From Nematostella vectensis (taxonomy: Eukaryota; Cnidaria; Anthozoa; Actiniaria; Edwardsiidae), in contig NC_064045.1 of assembly GCF_932526225.1 (NCBI RefSeq), positions 2,581,998 to 2,645,997 on the forward strand: a stretch of 64,000 nucleotides of DNA, read 5' to 3'. The notes beneath the pieces are model-generated. The model did no database searches, had not been told where the DNA came from, and saw only the letters and a program-made list of their open reading frames with translations. A program made the translations under genes and the position numbers. Of this stretch, positions 57,302 through 64,000 are shown one piece after another (position 1 is the stretch's first letter; each line of letters opens with the position of its first letter).

Positions 57302-58260
57302 TACTAGCTGTAACATGTCATTGTAACTCATTGATAACCTGAAGAAGGCAGGTATTAGCCTGCCGAAATATCGCTCTAAAAACATAAATCTGCGTTGTTG
57401 TCGACTTTTTCTTTTTAAGGTTTTCTGAAATAGTACGAGGGATAGTAAAATATTTATTTCTAGACTAATAGCTTTTTTAGTCTCAGATGATAAAACTCCA
57501 GGGTGATAATGAACCCTGTCCTCCCATAAGAAAAGTAAAATGCTTTATGTAAATACCACGCCCCCCCCCCCCCCCCCCCGTGATTGTTATTCACATAGAA
57601 AGGTACCCATAAGCTTAAAAAACCGGAAGATCGCTTTAAAATGGCCACATTTAGATGAATTCTCCAGGTAAAATGACACAAGTTTGATACTTCTCTACTG
57701 AAAAATTCCTATCCCCGACATAAGCAAGTTACCAGATTGTCCGAAGGATCATTGCGAACACTGCAAAATCTACTAGTTGTAGTAGTGTCGTATGCCTCGA
57801 TTTTTGCCTTGCCCTTTTCAATTGAAGATACAGACATCCATCGACCACCGTTTTCCATTTTTCTAGGTTCCATCTCGTTTGAAAAAGCCCGCGAAAAATC
57901 TTATTTCATATAAGTGTATGATGTCAGTTTAACCTATCTCACTTCCGGTAAACTTTTGGAGCGTGTGAAAGATCGTCAGCTGAAAAGGTCAGTATAGATC
58001 ACAACACTCACATGGACACCAGCGGAATTATCGTTTAATCCTTTTTTTTTTTCTACAAATATTTATTTGTACGCGAGGGATCGACCCTTTGAGACGTGTG
58101 AAGAAGTTTGAGTGTTCGCGAACTTCACAACACTCAAAAGGACATAAGTAAATAAGTGAAAAATTCATAAATGTGGACTTTAGAAGCACACTAGCATACA
58201 CACATTGGCACCAGTAGGGCCAAGACGGGACGCTAGCACAGTCTATTACCCTTGCAGTTC

Positions 58261-58323
58261 GGCAACCATGGACAGCTGTTTCGTCCTTATTAGGACTCGT
58301 CAGCATGGCATAGCCGGTTCGCC
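58261..58323 (-). ncRNA. Type I hammerhead ribozyme, PLE3 terminal repeat
   Basis: Core identical to the other copies. The outer stem I segment is GGCGA instead of GGCAA, turning an A-U pair into G-U, so pairing is preserved. Confidence 0.9.
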
Positions 58324-58450
58324 TCAGTTAAACTTTATCGGCAGATCTCCTCTCACTTCACGTCCGTACGACGAGCGTACGACCGTGAGAGACTTGACTC
58401 TCACGGTATGCTAATTACTTTATTATAATGACCGTCCTTCTGAACCGTGT

Positions 58451-58834
58451 GAACGAGCGCTGACCTTTTAAATTATGCAAAAGTTTTTGGTAACTAAGCG
58501 TTGCGATGACGTAGGACAGTAGGCTAGATACTTCGTGTAAGAAAAAGGCTTCAGTAAGGTCGCATTCAATACACTAAAACAAGCGAAGTATTGACTATGG
58601 CGCAAAGGCTCTTGGGGTATTGCGAAACATTGCAGATTTCCCGGGACCACGAAAAAAACCAGTTGCAATTTATAACTGGGCTACCACAGGTATCCCAGTA
58701 ACTAAGTTTGTAGATTCTTCGCGATTTCCAGGCGTCTCAGCCGCCATCTTGAAATTACTTTGTCAGTCGGGACTTCCAACGGCGTGTCGACCGGATTCGA
58801 CGGTAAGTACTTTAAGTACGCATCCTGAAGTGTA
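58451..58834. other. Start of unit C conserved stretch
   Basis: YY1-like GCCGCCATCTT at 58,740-58,750. Similarity to units A and B stops at CGGATTC; a GTAAGTACTTTAAGTAC segment follows before the satellite. Confidence 0.5.
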
Positions 58835-61800
58835 TCATACACAGCTATCAACACGATACACAGCTATCTACACCATACACAGCTATCCACACCATACACA
58901 GCTATCCACACCATACACAGCTATCCACACCATACACAGCTATCCACGCTATACACAGCTATCCACACCATACACAGCTATCCACACCATACACAGCTAT
59001 CTACACCATACAAAGCTATCCACGCCATACACAGCTATCCACACCATACACAGCTATCCACGCCATACACACCATACACAGCTATCCATAGCTATCCACA
59101 CCATACACACCTATCCACACCATACACAGCTATCCACACCATACACAACCATCCACACCATACACAGCCATACACAGCTATCCACACCATCCACAACCAT
59201 CCACAGCTATCCACACTATACACAGCCATACACACCATACACAGCTATCCACACCATACACAGCTATCCACACCATACACAGCTATCCACACCATCCACA
59301 GCCATCCACAGCCATTCACAGCTATCCACACCATACACGGCTATCCACACTATACACGGCCATACACAGCTATCCACACCATCCACAACCATCCACACCA
59401 TGCACGGCCATACTCAGCTATCCACACCATCCACAGCTATCTACACCATACACAGCTATCCACACCATACACAGCTATCCACGCCATACACACCATACAG
59501 AGCTATCTACACCATACACAGCCATCCACAGCTATCCACACCATCCACAGCCATCCACACCATCCACAGCTATCCACACCATAAACAGCTATCCACACCA
59601 TACACAGCTATCCACACCATACATACCATACACAGCTATCTACACCATACACAGCCATCCACAGCTATCCACACCATCCACAGCCATCCACACCATCCAC
59701 AGCTATCCACACCATCCACAGCTATCCACACCATACACAGCTATCCACACCATACACAGCTATCCACACCATACATACCATACACAGCTATCTACACCAT
59801 ACACAGCCATCCACAGCTATCCACACCATCCACAGCCATCCACACCATCCACAGCTATTCACACCATACACAGCTATCCACATTATCAACAGCTATCCAC
59901 ACCATCCACAGCTATCCACACCATCCACAGCTATCCACACTATACACGGCCATACACAACTATCCACACCATCCACAACCATCCACACCATGCACAGCCA
60001 TACTCAGCTATCCAAACCATCCACAGCTATCCACACCATACACAGCTATCCACACCATACACAGCTATCCACACCCTACACAGCTATCTACACCATACAC
60101 AGCTATCCACGCCATACACAGCTATCCACACCATACACAGCCATCCACAGCTATCCACAGCATCCACAGCATCCACACCATCCACAGCTATCCACACCAT
60201 CCACAGCTATCCACACCATACACAGCTATCCACACCATACACAGCTATCCACACCATACACAGCCATACACACCATACAAAGCTATCCACGCCATACACA
60301 GCTATCCACACCATACACAGCTATCCACGCCATACACACCATACACAGCTATCCATAGCTATCCACACCATACACACCTATCCACACCATACACAGCTAT
60401 CCACACCATACACAACCATCCACACCATACACAGCCATACACAGCTATCCACACCATCCACAACCATCCACAGCTATCCACACTATACACAGCCATACAC
60501 ACCATACACAGCTATCCACACCATACACAGCTATCCACACCATACACAGCTATCCACACCATCCACAGCCATCCACAGCCATTCACAGCTATCCACACCA
60601 TACACGGCTATCCACACTATACACGGCCATACACAGCTATCCACACCATCCACAACCATCCACACCATGCACGGCCATACTCAGCTATCCACACCATCCA
60701 CAGCTATCTACACCATACACAGCTATCCACACCATACACAGCTATCCACGCCATACACACCATACAGAGCTATCTACACCATACACAGCCATCCACAGCT
60801 ATCCACACCATCCACAGCCATCCACACCATCCACAGCTATCCACACCATAAACAGCTATCCACACCATACACAGCTATCCACACCATACATACCATACAC
60901 AGCTATCTACACCATACACAGCCATCCACAGCTATCCACACCATCCACAGCCATCCACACCATCCACAGCTATCCACACCATCCACAGCTATCCACACCA
61001 TACACAGCTATCCACACCATACACAGCTATCCACACCATACATACCATACACAGCTATCTACACCATACACAGCCATCCACAGCTATCCACACCATCCAC
61101 AGCCATCCACACCATCCACAGCTATTCACACCATACACAGCTATCCACATTATCAACAGCTATCCACACCATCCACAGCTATCCACACCATCCACAGCTA
61201 TCCACACTATACACGGCCATACACAACTATCCACACCATCCACAACCATCCACACCATGCACAGCCATACTCAGCTATCCAAACCATCCACAGCTATCCA
61301 CACCATACACAGCTATCCACACCATACACAGCTATCCACACCCTACACAGCTATCTACACCATACACAGCTATCCACGCCATACACAGCTATCCACACCA
61401 TACACAGCCATCCACAGCTATCCACAGCATCCACAGCATCCACACCATCCACAGCTATCCACACCATCCACAGCTATCCACACCATACACAGCTATCCAC
61501 ACCATACACAGCTATCCACACCATACACAGCCATACACACCATACACAGCTATACACACGATACACAGCTATCTACACCATACACAGCTATCCACGCCAT
61601 ACACACCATCCACACCATCCACAGCTATCCACACCATCCACAGCTATCCACACCTTACACAGCTATCTACGCCATACACAGCTATCCACACCATACACAG
61701 CTATACACACGATACACAGCTATCTACACCATACACAGCTATCCACGCCATACACACCATCCACAGCTATCCACACCATCCACAGCTATCCACACTATAC

Positions 61801-63195
61801 ACAGCTATTAGCACCATACACAGCTATCCACACCATCCACAGCTATCCACACCATCCACAGCTATCTGCACCATACACAGCTATCCACACCATACACAGC
61901 TATCTACACCATACACAGCTATCCACACCATACACAGCTATCCACACCATACACAGCCATACACACCATACACAGCTATCCACACCATACACAGCTATCC
62001 ACACCATACACAGCTATCCACACCATCCACAGCTATCCACACCATACACAGCTATCCACCCCATACACAGCTATCCACACCATACACAGCTATCCACACC
62101 ATACACAGCCATCCACAGCTATCCACACCATCCACACCATCCACAGCTATCCACACCATCCACAGCTATCCACACCATCCACAGCTATCCACCCCATACA
62201 CAGCTATCCACACCATACACAGCTATCCACACCATACACAGCTATCTACGCCATACACAGCTATCCACACCATACACAGCTATCCACGCTATACACAGCT
62301 ATCCACATCATACACAGCCATCCACACCATCCACAGCTATCCATACCATCCACAGCTATCCACATTATCCACAGCTATCCACACCATACACAGCTATCCA
62401 CACTATACACGGCCATACACAGCTATCCACACCATCCACAACCATCCACACCATGCACGGCCATACTCAGCTATCCACACCATCCACAGCTATCCACACC
62501 ATACACAGCTATCCACACCATACACACCCATCCACACCATACACAGCTATCCACACTATACACAGCCATACACAGCTATCAACGCCATACACAGCCATCC
62601 ACAGCTATCCACACTATACACAGCTATCCACACCATCCACTGCTATCCACGCCATACTCAGCTATCCACACCATCCACATCTATCCACACTATACACACC
62701 AACCATACACACCATACACAGCTATCCACACCATACACAGCTATCCACACCATACACAGCTATCCACACCATACACAACCATCCACACCATACACAACCA
62801 TCCACACCATACACAGCCATACACACCATACACAGCTATCCACACTATACACAGCCATACACAGCTATCCACACCATACACAGCTATCCACACCTTACAC
62901 AGCCATACACAGCTATCCACACCATACACAGCTATACACACGATACACAGCTATCTAAACCATACACAGCTATCCACGCCATACACACCATCCACAGCTA
63001 TCCACACCATCCACAGCTATCCACACTATACACAGCTATCTACACCATACACAGCTATCCACACCATCCACAGCTATGCACACCATCCACAACAATCTAC
63101 ACCATCCACAATTATCTACACCGTACACACCTATCCACACCATCCACAGCTATCCACACCATCCATAGCTATCCACACCATCCACAGCAATCCAA
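58835..63195. repeat. 19-bp satellite of ~4.4 kb with 1,267-bp higher-order duplication
   Basis: Basic unit ATCCACACCATACACAGCT and close variants, roughly 230 copies. Landmarks recur 1,267 bp apart: CATGCACGGCCATACTC at about 59,400 and 60,667, CATGCACAGCCATACTC at about 59,989 and 61,256, and the CTATCCATAGCTATCC variant near 59,085 and 60,352. So at least about 1.2 kb was duplicated as a block. No stop occurs in most frames, giving false open frames of over 700 codons (Thr/Ile/His/Ser/Tyr/Pro-rich). No gene is called. Confidence 0.95.
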
Positions 63196-64000
63196 AGCTT
63201 TAATCGAACTGATAGGGATGCTCGTCGTATTTTTCATCTCTGAAAATTCACTGATCTCAAAATGGCCTCGGTCAGCACCTATTCAGAACCTCGGTCACAA
63301 TTTAACTATACGGACCTTCAAGCCGGTAAATAACCAGCTTTTAGGGATTCCCCAAACCAGTAGATAGCTTTGATTTGCTCCTTTATCTTGGGATATCCGA
63401 TTTTCGCGTCGCGCGCAAGATTCAATGCCAATCTAAGACATTTTTCGGTAATATTAAAAACAAATTCTTATTTAATCTAACTGAGTTGGGGAATACTAAA
63501 ACAATTATTCCCCTCAGGCTAAGTTTAAACGTCGTATTATGAGTGAGCCGTATTAAATGCAAATGAATCGCAAATGAATCGAATCGATTGTTTCATCTTC
63601 ATGCATTTGCATTTAATACGGCTCATGGATAATACGACGTTTGAACTTAGCCTCAGGGTCGATGAACAGCGGCAGGATATATCCACCATTAGTTTCCCCC
63701 AAACCAGTGGATAGCGATTTTTGCGCGCTCTGATTGGCTCTTGTATCTCGGAATTTTCGTGGATATTCATCTTCCCTTTGGGGAATAATTGTTCAATATT
63801 CATCTCCCCTTTTGGGAATGATTGTTCGATATTTCTAACCTTTCTCAAAACTACTCCTGGACCCAGTTTAATAATATTGCTGCAGGGCGAGAATATTTAT
63901 TATATAAATTTCGTAAGGCTTTTCCGTGCAAGATTTTTTTTAGATAGTTTGTTGTTTACAGTAGTTGTCCGGTCAATATTTAGAGAAACCTTTTTCAATT
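63196..64000. other. Right-edge stretch, no gene
   Basis: Contains a hairpin MITE. Two related blocks, near 63,352 (CCCAAACCAGTAGATAGC) and 63,699 (CCCAAACCAGTGGATAGC), are each followed by ATTTGCTC- or ATTGGCTC-like sequence. Confidence 0.5.
63517..63652. mobile_element. 136-bp hairpin MITE
   Basis: GGCTAAGTTTAAACGTCGTA...GAGCCGTATTAAATGCAAAT on the left pairs with the reversed sequence on the right, giving arms of about 55 bp. It is flanked by CTCAG-type repeats. Small non-coding fold-back element. Confidence 0.75.

Larger units (their letters stand above)
54925..58450 (-). mobile_element. Penelope-like element, copy 3 (PLE3)
   Basis: 3' end truncated within the 22-bp array (about 8 units, 54,925-55,095). 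The rest follows PLE1, with one 40-bp unit, RT frame, MITE and 5' terminal repeat with hammerhead. Confidence 0.85.
54925..58798. repeat. Tandem segmental duplication, unit C (start only)
   Basis: Begins inside the PLE 22-bp minisatellite and follows units A and B to CGGATTC at about 58,797, then is replaced by the 19-bp satellite. No NLR remains in unit C within the window. Confidence 0.88.

Noticed and set aside
58620-62958. Open frames of over 740 codons in the 19-bp satellite
   Set aside because: Three units make 19 stop-free codons, so length is automatic. Composition is that of the repeat, and parallel frames are open at the same time.

Overview
This window looks like eukaryotic, animal DNA, most likely from an anthozoan cnidarian (sea anemone or coral). 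The evidence is AT-rich sequence, short introns with GT/AG boundaries, a HEPN-NACHT-LRR immune receptor, EAR-repeat gene fragments, and a mix of Penelope, Copia, CR1-like and small DNA transposons. The species is inferred; amphioxus is a weaker alternative.

The main architecture is a tandem segmental duplication with a period of about 23.6 kb. Unit A runs from about 6,953 to 29,195, unit B from about 29,200 to 52,785, and unit C, only its start, from 54,925 to 58,798. Each unit carries, in the same order, a Penelope-like element (PLE) on the minus strand with a type I hammerhead ribozyme in its terminal repeat, then a conserved non-coding stretch with a YY1-like site. Units A and B continue with an internally deleted 2A/PHD retroelement, the plus-strand NLR gene, EAR-repeat (TSPEAR-like) remnants on the minus strand, a Ulp1(C48)-PHD gene remnant on the plus strand, and an unidentified minus-strand exon.

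The NLR gene of unit A can be assembled from four exons whose splice phases agree (13859-14684, 16175-16238, 16465-16508, 17777-20526). They give a predicted 1,227-residue protein: DZIP3-like HEPN with an RNNVFAH motif, a perfect-heptad coiled coil, a basic linker, NACHT ATPase and leucine-rich repeats. The unit B copy has fewer heptads and a phase-symmetric duplication of exons 2 and 3 with a retroelement fragment at the join. It also has a deletion of about 380 bp in the LRR region that shifts the frame.

The left edge (1-10,700) is a nest of insertions. A fold-back DNA element with arms of about 580 bp (7-2525) and a Copia element (2543-6952; 5-bp target duplication, half-tRNA-iMet primer site) landed within about 20 bp of each other in the 3' end of the unit A PLE. 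The right edge (58,835-63,195) is a 19-bp satellite with a 1,267-bp higher-order duplication. Several minisatellites (35, 45 and 40 bp) are expanded in only one unit and present as about one copy in the other, so they grew after the duplication. Most long open frames in the satellites are artefacts of period length. Nothing looks prokaryotic: there are no operons, CRISPR arrays or convincing rRNA/tRNA genes.
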